Assembly: GCF_012489685.1 (NCBI RefSeq)
Contig: NC_080043.1
Span: 56,132,289 to 56,196,288, forward strand
Origin: Lotus japonicus
Taxonomy: Eukaryota; Streptophyta; Magnoliopsida; Fabales; Fabaceae
Reading direction: 5' to 3'
Length of the DNA stretch: 64,000 bases
The notes below the pieces were generated by a model, which worked only from the letters and a program-made list of their open reading frames with translations, was not told where the DNA came from and did not search any database. Both the position numbers and the translations under genes were made by a program. This document shows positions 1 to 9,419 of this stretch, piece by piece. The stretch's first letter is position 1, and the number at the start of each line of letters is the position of its first letter.

Positions 1-480
1 CCTATCTAATCTCTAATAATCCCACGTCAGAAATCACATAACCTATGACTTCATAACTTCCGAGAAAATACTTAAAGATTTTCCAACATCAATTCTATTG
101 GCTTAGTCTACCTCTACTTGGAGTAATCACACGAACTAACCAATCAATGTCTATACGAAAATCATCAACTTCCAAAGGTTCAAATCTTAATCTTGTACAA
201 TCAAATGCTTAACACGAACTTTCCTCCCAAATCCGACTAATCCTCAATCAATTCAAATTCATCTTACCCGTCCTTCTATCAAAGTCCATAACCAGCTGTG
301 ATTCCGAATATCACCCCCTCAATATTAGGTTGATCAGGCCTAATACATCGAAGGTGGAAATTTAGAAAAACCCACTGGAACAGACAATGAGTTCCTGACA
401 TCCAGTAACCACAAATATCCTGATATCAAGTTCCTAACGATTCTGCTACGGAACCACACACCCTCAATCCATGTAAAAGA
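1..480 (-). other. Degraded continuation of the retroelement, no readable domain
   Basis: In minus orientation RNase H and integrase should follow RT here. I find no open frame or recognisable RNase H motif; stops interrupt all frames. It is either strongly decayed or rearranged element sequence. Confidence 0.4.
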
Positions 481-1189
481 TTAATCCTTCCTCGTCAATT
501 GAGTCAAAGGTCCAACAATCTTGGCAAATCCCTCAATGAAGCGTCTATAATATCCAGCTAAATCCACAGAACTTCTGATCTCTGTCACCATCTTCGGTTG
601 CTCCCAAGCCAAAACAGTCTCCACTTTCGCCGGATCCACAGCTATGCCCTCCTTCGAGATAGCATGGCCTAAGAAATTGACTTCCTCCAACCAGAATTCA
701 CACTTGGAAGGGTTCTCATACAGCTTTTTCTCTCTCAACAATTGTAAAACTTGGCGCAAATGTCCTTCATGTTTATTCGCGTCCTTCGAATAGATCAATA
801 TGTCCTCAATAAACACCACCACACGCCGATCTAAGAACTCCTGAAAGATGCGGTTCATGTAATCCATGAAAACAGCAGGTACATTCGTCACTCCAAACGG
901 CATCACTAGGTACTCGTAGTGTCCTTAACGTGTCCTGAAAGCAGTCTTCGGTATATCCTCAATCTTCACTCTGATCCGACGATAGCCTGACCTCAAATCT
1001 ATCTTGGAAAATACGGTAGCCCCTCGTAGTTGGTCCATCAAATCATCTATCCTTGGCAACGGGTATCTGTTCTTGATCGTTGCCTTGTTCAATTGTCGAT
1101 AATCCACCCACGATCTCGACCTTCCGTCCTTCTTCTTGACTAACAACACTGGCGCTCCCCACGGTGAAACACTCGGTCGAATGAATCCC
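481..1189 (-). pseudogene. Reverse transcriptase fragment of the chromovirus-like element
   Basis: The frame runs from about 1189 down to 481. It shows a [14 protein letters not shown] start, the DYRQLN and KIDLRSGY blocks, [11 protein letters not shown] and a C-terminal YYRRFI block, as in the RT of Ty3/gypsy elements that copy RNA into DNA. Two defects are visible. A TAA stands near 922-924, where the conserved tyrosine after FRTR is expected. The active-site box reads FIEDIL, with glutamate for the first catalytic aspartate. RNase H does not follow. The segment is only the RT core of a much longer pol and cannot be functional. Confidence 0.85.
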
Positions 1190-1190
1190 T

Positions 1191-1478
1191 TTTGCCGAAA
1201 GATCCTCTAACGACTCCGCTTCAAAACTAAACGCCCTAAAATCCTACGATTCGTACCCATAAGGAATTTCCCTGAGATCCTAGCTTCCTTATCAACGCCT
1301 CGGTAAAACAACTCCCTAGCTCCGCGTGCTATTCTAGATCTCGTGTAACCTCTATAGTTAAATCACGAGCAACTTCGAATAAGGTCCTACTAGGGATAAT
1401 AATCATAGGATCATAGTCTAAGTAGTAAATACAAGTTAGGCGCGTCACACTCGCTTGAATATAAAAGAGTAAGTTATT
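1191..1478 (-). other. Decayed gag-pol junction
   Basis: This lies between the zinc-knuckle region and RT, where protease would be expected. No aspartic-protease motif or long frame is visible in any frame, consistent with internal deletion. Confidence 0.4.
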
Positions 1479-2044
1479 CTAGAATACGAGAACAGTTAAA
1501 ATATTACCATCGTTCCCACGTTCTTCCTCGTTCGACTCCTCAACTCTTGCTCCTCCCTTGATATGAATCCTTTCCTCTGTAGTAAGTTGTTTTCCTTTCC
1601 CAACATTCCCTGATGATTCGCCCCTGAGTGCCTTGCAATCTTGGGAGAAATGTCCCGGTTGGTTGCAATTGAAGCATAGACTTTCTTTGGTCTTGCAGTT
1701 CACAGCTAGATGCCCCTCTCGGTTACACTTGAAGCATCTCCGTCCAATCACTGAGCATTTGTTAGCAAAATGCCCAAACTTTCTGCAACGAGTACATGTC
1801 ACCCCTTTGTCACCAACTGGCTTCCCCCCCAGTATCAGCAGTCGTCGGTTTGTACTCTCTTGAGATAAGATTTCTTCCCTCGGAACGCTGATATGGTCCC
1901 CACTTATGGTAACTCTTCCTTCCGTTGTAGCCTTGGGAACCTGACCTCATTGGTCCCCCAGCTCCAATTCGGTTCATTCCTCTTTATTGATACATTGCTG
2001 TCGCCATCAGTCGTTGATGATGCTCACGTGTAGCCTCCGCCATC
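1479..2044 (-). pseudogene. Gag C-terminal remnant with three CCHC zinc knuckles
   Basis: The open part (1802-1479) contains three CX2CX4HX4C knuckles in a row, starting CTRC, CFKC and CFNC, spaced by 5-7 residues. They bind genomic RNA in gag proteins of Ty3/gypsy elements. Upstream toward 2044 a glycine- and serine-rich gag linker can be read, but it is broken by a TAA close to 1986 and frame changes. The large N-terminal gag domain is absent. Three knuckles rather than one suits a chromovirus gag. Confidence 0.75.
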
Positions 2045-2255
2045 CGGTTAAGATCCACCATCCTATATCCCATCGAACGTCCGATTAGTACTAACCATAC
2101 GGTAGCACTAGACAAACCACTCAATCCGATTGAGTAGTAACGCAAGCAATTAGAGCGAAAATCGCTCTGCAGACAATCAATTTTCACTCTTTGCAGAGTC
2201 ACACAACCTAGCACAGAAGACCTATTCCCCAAAGACTCCCAAAAGACTCGACTAA

Positions 2256-2267
2256 GCTCTGATACCA
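2256..2267 (-). other. Primer-binding site, initiator tRNA-Met type
   Basis: On the minus strand the 12 bases TGGTATCAGAGC follow the LTR end after three bases. They are the complement of the 3' end of plant initiator tRNA-Met including CCA, the usual primer of many Ty3/gypsy elements. Confidence 0.85.
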
Positions 2268-3201
2268 CAATGTAACACCCCGATTTCCAGGTGTCACTTT
2301 AGTAACCAAAAATAGACTTTACGCTGAAAACAGGTAATTTTTTTGTTTGATACCTTTTAAATCAAGCAATAGAAAATAAAGACAAAACCCAACCAACACA
2401 CAAATATATACACATGTACAGCCTCAGCTGCACTCCCATGTCACGCGCACTCGCAGTGACTCCAAAGTAGTGTGCCCGTAGGCAAATAGTTACAGATCCA
2501 GAAGTGTGAGTGAAAAGGTTATAATTACAATCCACTGGGAGAAAGTCGGCCTCAAAATGGCCTAAGCAAAGACCCCTATAGTCCGACTGACTCACTGTGA
2601 TCCCTCAATAAGAGAACCACACAAAAGCCATGCGTCGGGAACCTACCCCGTCCCAAAAGCAAAACGAATCAGAGCTCTACACAAATATGACGCCTGCCTA
2701 ACTCTACCAACCCATAACTGCTCACACATCCGAGTCCTCGGCGAACTGAAGACGGCAAGTTGAAGCTCAGCTCCATGCGTCGTAGAACTTCTTTCGTCAG
2801 ATGTTCACACTCGTCAGTCCGGTCCTCCATGACCCTTCCCCGGTACGTCGCTCGATGACCCACAACATCGATCACCCAAGCGGTGGGGGCATCCCGATCC
2901 ACAAGCTCATATCTGATCCCCCCCGAGGGAGAGACCATCGAACACCAGTCGGCCATCGACATCTGGCAGCAGGCCGACCGCCCAAACACAAACATACAAA
3001 CAAAGCCAAGGCGCTAGGGTCAACTCACAGCAATAAGTAGATATACACTCAACATGTGATATGGGGTATAGATATATGTTGATATATATACATATAAACA
3101 ATCCTAGCATGTTATGGCTCTAACATTGCTTCAATAAACAAACAGCACACAATCTCAGTCAGCATGAATGTATGCGTGAAATGCACAATATGTATCCGGA
3201 T

Positions 3202-3438
3202 TTGTGACGCGTTCCCGTTCGCCACAAGTGAAGCATTTTCACTATGGATGGACCATTCCCGTTATCCATCCTGGATGAAATCCATCCTGGATGAACCATT
3301 CCCGTTATTCATCCTTGGTGAACCATTCCCGTTATTCACCGAATGATGAACCATTCCCGTTATTCATCATTAATGCAAGGTGAACCATTCCCGTTATTCA
3401 CCATGATATGCACAGGTGAACCATTCCCGTTATTCACC
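3202..3438 (-). repeat. Hairpin array A: six or more stems with a fixed 12-nt loop
   Basis: Plus-strand loop CCATTCCCGTTA occurs six times (3253, 3296, 3323, 3351, 3385 and 3421). Each copy is closed by a perfect stem that differs between copies: 3246-3252/3265-3271 GGATGGA, 3289-3295/3308-3314 GGATGAA, 3317-3322/3335-3340 GGTGAA, 3343-3350/3363-3370 ATGATGAA, and 3379-3384/3397-3402 and 3415-3420/3433-3438, both GGTGAA. A diverged copy (TTGTG..CACAA, 3202-3227) keeps TTCCCGTT in its loop. Paired changes across the stems indicate selection for structure, probably in the minus-strand leader RNA. Confidence 0.85.
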
Positions 3439-3524
3439 CGATTGAATGCAACGTGGTTAGCCAAACAACGAATCGTCCTTACCACGAAAGTGTTTAGCTC
3501 ACAACCCAATCTCAACAAACCCAT

Positions 3525-3727
3525 GAGTTAGTGTCGGTCAATACAACACAACTCGGAGTAAGTGTCGGTCAATACAACACAACTCCATCCACAGAATACA
3601 CAAGGGTCTAGTGTCGGTCAATACAACACAGCCCAAACAACAAGAGCACTAGGTGTCGGTCAATACAACACGGCTCCACAACAATCCCCAAGAGTACTAG
3701 AGTACTCGGTGACTTTCAATCATCACC
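3525..3727 (-). repeat. Hairpin array B: GTGT/ACAC stems with a fixed 11-nt loop
   Basis: Loop CGGTCAATACA (plus strand) occurs at 3535, 3566, 3615 and 3657, always closed by GTGT/ACAC. The outer stems differ yet stay paired: GAGTT/AACTC (3525/3550), GGAGT/ACTCC (3555/3582), GGG/CCC (3604/3632) and GAGC/GCTC (3644/3673). A related hairpin GGTGA..TCACC (3708-3727) and a perfect GAGTAC-TAGA-GTACTC hairpin (3692-3707) follow. The array directly follows array A. Confidence 0.75.
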
Positions 3728-5143
3728 ATAGCTCACCTTAGTGGCTTCCCCCAATTCCGATAACTCTCCAAACCCACAACAAAGTCGACTTTTCCCCGTC
3801 TTTCGTAAATATTTTCCCCTTCAGTTCTCCTATGCTTAAACGTTAATAAAAATTGTTTCAATTCGAATTAGTCAAGTTATGAGTTTATTTCTCAAAGTCT
3901 AAGTTTCCCAAGTCTTTAGATTTTCAAAGCTCTATCATTCTAAGTTTTCAAAGATCAACCACCCAAAATACATTTCCCGGGGAAAGTCTAAGAATTCCAA
4001 CATATGGCTAAGTCTCAAACCCCACATTTGGACTTGCCTAGGGTTGTTCATCCAACCCGAAATATCAAAGATCACCAGATCAATGAATCTCCACTCCGAA
4101 ATTGCGTCAAAACGCTCAATCCAACAAAAGCACAACATCACAAGTATGGAAAAGCATCATAACATCAACTCATCATCAAAAACAACATCAGATAAAACAT
4201 AAGTCGAATTTATCGACGCCTATCATGCAGTCATAGCTAATATATAGTAAGTTGCCCTAACCTCGAGCTGATCCAGCTTCGCAAATCAAATCTCCTTCAC
4301 AGGAGTGCCTTGAAACTTCCAAAGTTCCTTCAACTGAACCTCGGAGGAAAAACAAAGCAGAATCCACACAAAATCGATTAGTTCGATCGCAATACAATAC
4401 ATAAACGATAGACAAAGCATCAAAGCTTCAGAATACGACAAACAGGTACGAAAGGACAAGTTTTCGAAAACGAAAAACTCCCCTCCCCTTAGGAAAAACC
4501 CACGGCCAAAAGGAGAAAAGGGCTTCGGCTCTTTTTCTTCGATCAAATCAGTTTACAAGGTAGTTTTAGGGTAAAACTAAGGCAAAGAAACTGTCAGAAC
4601 AATTTTCGGACAATCGGGCCGAAATACGACTACGCAGGGGCATTTTGGTCCAAAATAAAGGCTCAAAACTTCAAAGTTATCAGTTCTGAAAACAAATTTG
4701 ACAGCAACGATCCTCATGATATCCGTGACAACAAATCCTAAAGGCACGAAGTCAGATTAAGTCTTTTCGACAATAAAGTTTCGAAATGTGAGACAAAAAG
4801 AGTTTTGAGTCAATTTTTCAGATCCTGGACAACTGAATCGCAATCAGAGTTTACTGACAGAGGTTTTAGACTCAGGGGAACATAAGGAACATAACCCAAG
4901 CGAGAAATCAGAGAAATCGGACAATTTTAGAAAAAGCTCAAAACTTAGAGCACAGAAACGACTTCAGAAACTCAGCAGAAACAGAAATCAGAGGCAGGAT
5001 TCATGATAGTTACCTCGATACCTAGAAGTAGGGACGAACTGCACGAAGATTGGTCAAGTTTTCGCGGAAATCCCCTCCCCCCTTGCTCCCCACGAAATCA
5101 GCCACAAATGGAAAGAAAATGAGAGGATTTTGCTTTTTCGCGC

Positions 5144-5151
5144 TATTTATA
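5144..5151 (-). promoter_or_regulatory. TATA box of the LTR promoter
   Basis: TATAAATA on the minus strand, about 690 bp inside the LTR, preceded by a GC-rich stretch. It suits transcription toward gag. Confidence 0.6.
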
Positions 5152-5958
5152 GGCGGGTGAAATCGCGGAAAAATGAAAATTTCGCGATTCCGATTTTTGC
5201 AGCACGATCACCGAGAAATTCTAAGAGAGATTCTGGCGTCGGAATTCCAGAACTCAAAACAAATATCTAGGATTTGGGAAAAACGATATCGAAAAACTCA
5301 AAAGCGGTGTCGGTTAATCTGCCCCGAAAAACTACTTTTTGCTGTGATGCTCAAACGACAAAACTTCCAACTGAAGAAAGATTGGAAACGTCGAAACAAG
5401 TCTGGCAACGCGGACGGAATCTTCTTTAGAAGTCCCGAATAGAAAAAGTCTTCATCCATTGCTCGAAAATAGGGTTTCGAAGCAAAGAAATTAGCGTCGG
5501 CGGACATCCGAAAAGTGAAACCTATCGTGCGTACAGTCCAGAGTTCCGAAATGAAACGCTGGTCGATGGAAAAATAAAAAGAATCTTTAAATTTTCCGAG
5601 AGTTCGAAATCTCACTCAAAACGTTGCTTTAAGAGCGAAATAGCCTATTCTGGACACGCTTGCCATAAGGCAGGTGTGCAGACGACTCGCACTAACTCCG
5701 AAAACAGCTACGCAACATTCCTCAAGCAATTCCTGAACTTTCTTCTTCATTAATCTTCCTCAAATGTCAAACTCCTGTCACGCTTACACTGATTCTACGC
5801 GTGAGTCGGAAACTAGCTTGTTCTGAAAATCCAGGTCTTACATAGATGATCTAAATCGCGCAATCAGAACAAAGGGGGCCAAAATTGCACAAGAGGTAAA
5901 CATCAGGGACGAAAACTGCAATTAAGCCTTTATAATATTCTTCATATTACTAATATGT

Positions 5959-6098
5959 TTTTTTTTTATAAGCAAGTGTTAGTTGTTAGTAATGTTAGTA
6001 GATTAGTCTCCTCAGGGTTCAAACTCTGAATCCTTCACCATTTATCTCACCCAATTCTTATGTCGCTAGCTCTTACCACTTGAGCTATCATTCGGGGA
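5959..6098 (-). mobile_element. tRNA-derived SINE with perfect 16-bp target duplication
   Basis: The element is flanked by CATATTACTAATATGT at 5943-5958 and 6099-6114. In minus orientation it begins near GATAGCTCAAGTGGTAAGAG, which looks like a pol III A box. It has a B-box-like TTTGAACCCTG and ends in an A tail (T run at 5957-5966 on plus). The head is shared with copies at 9301-9404 and 58129-58243, defining one family. It is not a tRNA gene: no cloverleaf can be drawn. Confidence 0.85.
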
Positions 6099-6114
6099 CA
6101 TATTACTAATATGT

Positions 6115-6606
6115 ACATTTATTATTGTTCTTACACGGCACACAAGCCCTCCGGTGTAGGGTTCAACGTCTTAGGGTTAGCGTCGTTCACACGATGAATA
6201 TGGAGTAAAGAGAACCTGTCTTATTCCATTGGAGCTTAACATTTTATAGTGGGACTTGACTCATAACCTAATACACTTAAATATGGGCCTCCCGTACAGG
6301 ATATTGGCCTCTTATGGTTATAAACCCTAAAGTCCTAGTTACATAATCTCACGTGTACACTTAGCATCAAGGATGGGTCAGGTTTGCAGGATCTCGCCGA
6401 CCCATGAGGATCCGCCTATGAGGTCCCGCCAATCCCTATATGGCGGGTTCGGTTCAATTACCTTTTAAAAAGAATATTTTTTTCTAAAATATAAGGTTGT
6501 TTTAGTTTTTATACATGTTTCAAAATATAAGTTGATTTGTAAAATTTAGAAAAGGTAAAACAATAAACTAAATTTTAAATCAACTTGGTAAATCATGCTT
6601 TACAGA
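6115..6606. other. Unassigned intergenic DNA
   Basis: No gene is visible. The first 300 bases have mixed composition with phrases typical of decayed LTR leaders. The rest is AT-rich and leads into the MULE target site (CTTTACAGA, 6598-6606). Confidence 0.4.
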
Positions 6607-6831
6607 GGTGCCTACTAGGGTGGTCAACTTTCTTTTTGGTCCACCGGCGGACCAGGGGTATATCAGACTTTACACCAAGGATATTTTAGGTTATTCCCCC
6701 CTCTTTTTCTTTCCCCCTTTAATCTCCTTCTTCCTCTGCCACTGAAATCCAGAATCTATCATCTTCAACCATTAACATCTTCATCAAAGATTTTCCCTCA
6801 TAAAACTCAAGAAACAAATCCTAAATCCGAT

Positions 6832-7332
6832 CAATATTTCAACGTGATGAAGTACACAGTTTAATCTTTATTAATTTAATTGGAATTGATGCAGTAATTT
6901 TAACACATGTTTCATTTTCATACTGCAGCATTAACAGATTTGATTTTTCACCAATATTTCTGAGTTTACAAAATTGTTCAATGCTAGTACTCAGTCTGAA
7001 GTTATAATCGAATATGAATTACAAAAAGGATCTGATGCTAACACCAAAATATCTCAGTCTATGGAAATAGATTAAGATCATAGCTATCTGAAAACAGCGA
7101 TAGCAAAATAAACTTAAAATTGAAACATGGTGTCTCAAAACTCATTTCTTCTTTCCTCCCTTGGCGGCATCAGAAGCCTTGGTCTTTTTCACACCCCAGA
7201 TCTTCTTGGCTCTGTTCTTCTGCTCCTTCAACTGCTTCCTTGACTTTTCTACCTTATTGTCAAGACCGTTCCTGATAAGTATGTACTTGGGCACTTCTTG
7301 GCATTTTCCACCAATATTTCAACGTGATGAAG
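6832..7332. repeat. 21-bp direct repeats flanking the captured eS24 segment
   Basis: The same 21 bases, starting CAATATTTCAACG, occur at 6832-6852 and 7312-7332 with no mismatch. Exactly the eS24-derived segment lies between them. This looks like a target duplication made when the segment was inserted into an existing MULE. Confidence 0.8.
7142..7311 (-). pseudogene. Captured fragment of ribosomal protein eS24 (RPS24), C-terminal end
   Basis: Read on the minus strand from 7311, the codons give VENAKK, a 4-bp deletion that shifts the frame, then [19 protein letters not shown], then [19 protein letters not shown] and a lysine-rich tail ending at TGA (7144-7142). This is the C-terminus of plant eS24, a 40S subunit protein. 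Relative to the family there is I for R after PKY and W for R in the GVKKTK region, besides the frameshift, so it is not functional. The bases from 7141 down to 6853 probably come from its 3'UTR. Recognition is from memory of the family but the match is long. Confidence 0.88.
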
Positions 7333-8322
7333 ATACTAACCCAGATGAAGTTCGGGTTTGTACCCTTCCCTCTTGTTTTGTCAAAACAACCCGATCTAGT
7401 AGCAGAAGAAACAATAACTTGCAATTTTCATATTGTAGCTTAGTGGTGCCCCGGCCAAACCGCCGCCGTGCACCGCCACCGGAGGCGATTCCCGGCGTAG
7501 CTACGATGACCTCCTTTTTCAGAAAGGAAGGTACTTTGTCGAAGATCTTCCTCCCCTCTCTTCAAATCCGAGGCCAAAACAAAGAAAGGAGGAACCTTTC
7601 ATCCAGATCTGAACTGTCTCAATTCTGGATTTGCGACATTAACGAATGGATTTCTGGACCACCACCGCACCTGGGACAGTTAACTCATCGATGAGAGGAA
7701 GCAAATCTGTAATACACCACCACCGCGCCTCCTCCTTCCTCTTGAACAGCCACCACCGTCCCTCTTTCTCTCTCGGCCACAACACCAAGAGCCACCGCCA
7801 CGAACCCACAACAACCACACGAACTCCTCTCCCATGGCTGCACCACCGCGAGTCACGACCACCTCCCCTTGTCCAGCTACAAGCCACAACAGCCGCAGCA
7901 CCACCACCTCCATAGGAACGATGAAGAAGCAGGAATGAGATTGGGTTTGGGGATTTTGGGGTATTTTGGGGGACAATTATACCCTTTGAATTGAAATTCA
8001 ATCCTGACCATTAATCTAAATAATATTCTTATATTCCAAGATCCTACGGTGTTTAATGATGGTCCACCGGTGGACCAAAAAAATAAGTTGTCCACCCTAG
8101 TGGGCACCCTTTATAGATGATGCTTAGCCGGGCGGAGCACAATGGTGGTGCACTTAAAAAACAGCATTTTGACGCTGAAGTTTTGAGTTTGGCCTATTAG
8201 CACAATGCATGTCACTTTCGAGTCTAATATGGTCTAAGTTTTGTCAAAATAATATGGCCTTTTAAAATTCTAAAATTGTTTCATATATAATTCATTCATA
8301 CTAACGTATTTATTTGTGAAAG

Positions 8323-8409
8323 GTGTATCTATTAAGTATATAATTTAGAAATTCACAATTCAATATACTGTGTATTTATTAAGTATATAATTTAGAAATT
8401 CACAATTCA
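8323..8409. repeat. Short tandem duplication, 47-bp period
   Basis: A unit starting GTGTATCTATTAAG at 8323 is repeated from 8370 with few changes and a shared ATAATTTAGAAATTCACAAT core. It lies in otherwise featureless AT-rich DNA between the MULE and the next retroposon. Confidence 0.7.
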
Positions 8410-8508
8410 TGAAACATATTTTTACTACTGACATTTGGTACATGTTATATACAATATGCTTGCTAAATATGATTTGTAGTTAAGCTTTTTTAACTTGTGA
8501 ACCATATT

Positions 8509-9064
8509 ATTTTTTAGAGCAAAAGATATGATATATAAATCAAAGTCGAGAAACAAGCACTCTCGACAATGGGCAGTACAATGAAAAACGGAAAGAAACG
8601 AACAGAAACGAAAAAAACAACAACTAGAACCCAAATCACCTGCCTAAAGCAGACAACGACCAAAACTACCAAATTAAATAAAAAGCGAGCCCCCGATACA
8701 AAACCAAACCACGACCAGCTGAAAAATGACTCTAACCCCCGTTGTACGTAGTACGTACCTCTCAGCAAGAGTCTCCTGAATATGAGATGCACAAGCCTCA
8801 ATAGCCTCCTCATCAGTACCTGGGAAAACCAAACCACAAGACTTGTCAATCTTTCAGACATTAGCCGCACGAGTGCGCACAAACTCGTCACTACCCACAT
8901 ACACATCCCCCCGCTCCTCATAAGCAGAAGTGGCATCCGAAAGCATCGGCGATTGCACATCCTCAGAAATTAAATCCTCAAAAACTTTCTTCTTCCAACG
9001 TCGTCTAGAGAAGCGCCAAGGACCTTCTTGTTCCTCACACGCCCAATAACCTTCCTTCTTGTGG
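8509..9064 (-). mobile_element. 5'-truncated retroposon with poly(A) tail
   Basis: In minus orientation a coding-like segment (about 9064-8750, starting MVHKKEGYW) runs into an untranslated T/G-rich 3' end, closed by an A run at about 8516-8509. The flanks share ACCATATT (8501-8508 and 9065-9072). Base composition is clearly richer in GC than the surroundings. No known protein domain was recognised. It could be the 3' end of a LINE or a processed transcript. Confidence 0.55.
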
Positions 9065-9300
9065 ACCATATTTTTCTTAATCTGTTAATTTACAAAATAA
9101 TAAAAGTTAATATAAAATAATAGCAATAATAAATTATATTTATATTAATTATATTCATATTTAATTAAATATTCTCGAACAGAATGCCTCCGAATAAGGA
9201 CACCTACCTTACATCCAAAAAAAATATGCCTATATGATATGCTTAAAAAGGTTTCTAAATGGTGTAAATCTAGTACTTTTAACTAAATAGTAATGTTTTA

Positions 9301-9404
9301 TTTTTACATCGGAAATAAATTGCAACCTCTAGGAACCGATCTTTGACCTCTCATTCCCAAATCATATGTCTTTTCTTACCACTTGAGCTATCATTCGGGA
9401 CACT
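9301..9404 (-). mobile_element. SINE copy with perfect 15-bp target duplication
   Basis: Flanked by AATAGTAATGTTTTA at 9286-9300 and 9405-9419. The minus-strand head TGATAGCTCAAGTGGTAAGAAAAG matches the copy at 5959-6098. The 3' end carries the TTTCCGATGTA box and an A tail shared with the copy at 58129-58243. Confidence 0.85.
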
Positions 9405-9419
9405 AATAGTAATGTTTTA

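Larger units (their letters stand above)
1..5842 (-). mobile_element. Ty3/gypsy chromovirus-like retrotransposon, partial, 5' half
   Basis: Read on the minus strand, the order is a long 5' LTR (5842-2271), a primer site matching initiator tRNA-Met (2267-2256), a gag remnant with CCHC knuckles, then reverse transcriptase, and the element runs off the left edge. The internal part is heavily deleted. The N-terminal gag and the protease are not recognisable, and RT begins only about 1 kb after the primer site. RT carries an in-frame stop and an altered active site, so the copy is dead. A 3.57-kb LTR, several zinc knuckles and an iMet primer site fit Tekay/Del-type chromoviruses, but the chromodomain region lies outside the window, so lineage is an inference. 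Confidence 0.8.
2271..5842 (-). repeat. Long terminal repeat (5' LTR), 3572 bp
   Basis: On the plus strand the segment starts TGTAACACC at 2271 and ends GGTCTTACA at 5842, giving the TG..CA ends of an LTR with a short inverted repeat. The primer site lies immediately inside. A TATA box at 5144-5151 places U3 at about 5842-5115 and a transcribed R/U5 leader of roughly 2.8 kb. Two hairpin arrays sit in that leader (3202-3438 and 3525-3727). Short open frames inside are not convincing genes. The partner LTR is outside the window, so the outer boundary at 5842 rests on the terminal motif alone. Confidence 0.8.
6607..8108. mobile_element. Non-autonomous Mutator-like element (Pack-MULE type)
   Basis: Terminal inverted repeats of about 48 bp lie at 6607-6654 and 8060-8108. 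Both start GGTGCC(T/C)ACTAGGGTGG and end in an 18-bp palindrome around TGGTCCACCGG. The flanks are CTTTACAGA (6598-6606) and CTTTATAGA (8109-8117), a 9-bp duplication with one mismatch, as expected for Mutator-like elements. No transposase frame is present. The cargo includes an eS24 gene fragment and a GC-rich, proline/histidine-coding stretch (about 7440-7915), which suits capture of host sequence. Open frames of up to 177 codons inside lack a recognisable domain. Confidence 0.8.

Noticed and set aside
3246..3440. CRISPR-like array of short repeats
   Set aside because: Regular repeats with short spacers, but the repeats are hairpins inside a plant LTR, the spacers are only a few bases long and no cas genes exist.
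5959..6098. tRNA gene from the A/B-box-like sequences
   Set aside because: No cloverleaf; A tail and target duplication show a SINE.
7161..7694. 177-codon plus-strand frame as a gene
   Set aside because: It runs antisense over the eS24 fragment and across its 21-bp repeat inside the MULE, with no domain; an accidental frame.
8514..8960. 148-codon minus-strand frame as a membrane protein
   Set aside because: Hydrophobic only because it overlaps the T/G-rich 3'UTR of the retroposon.
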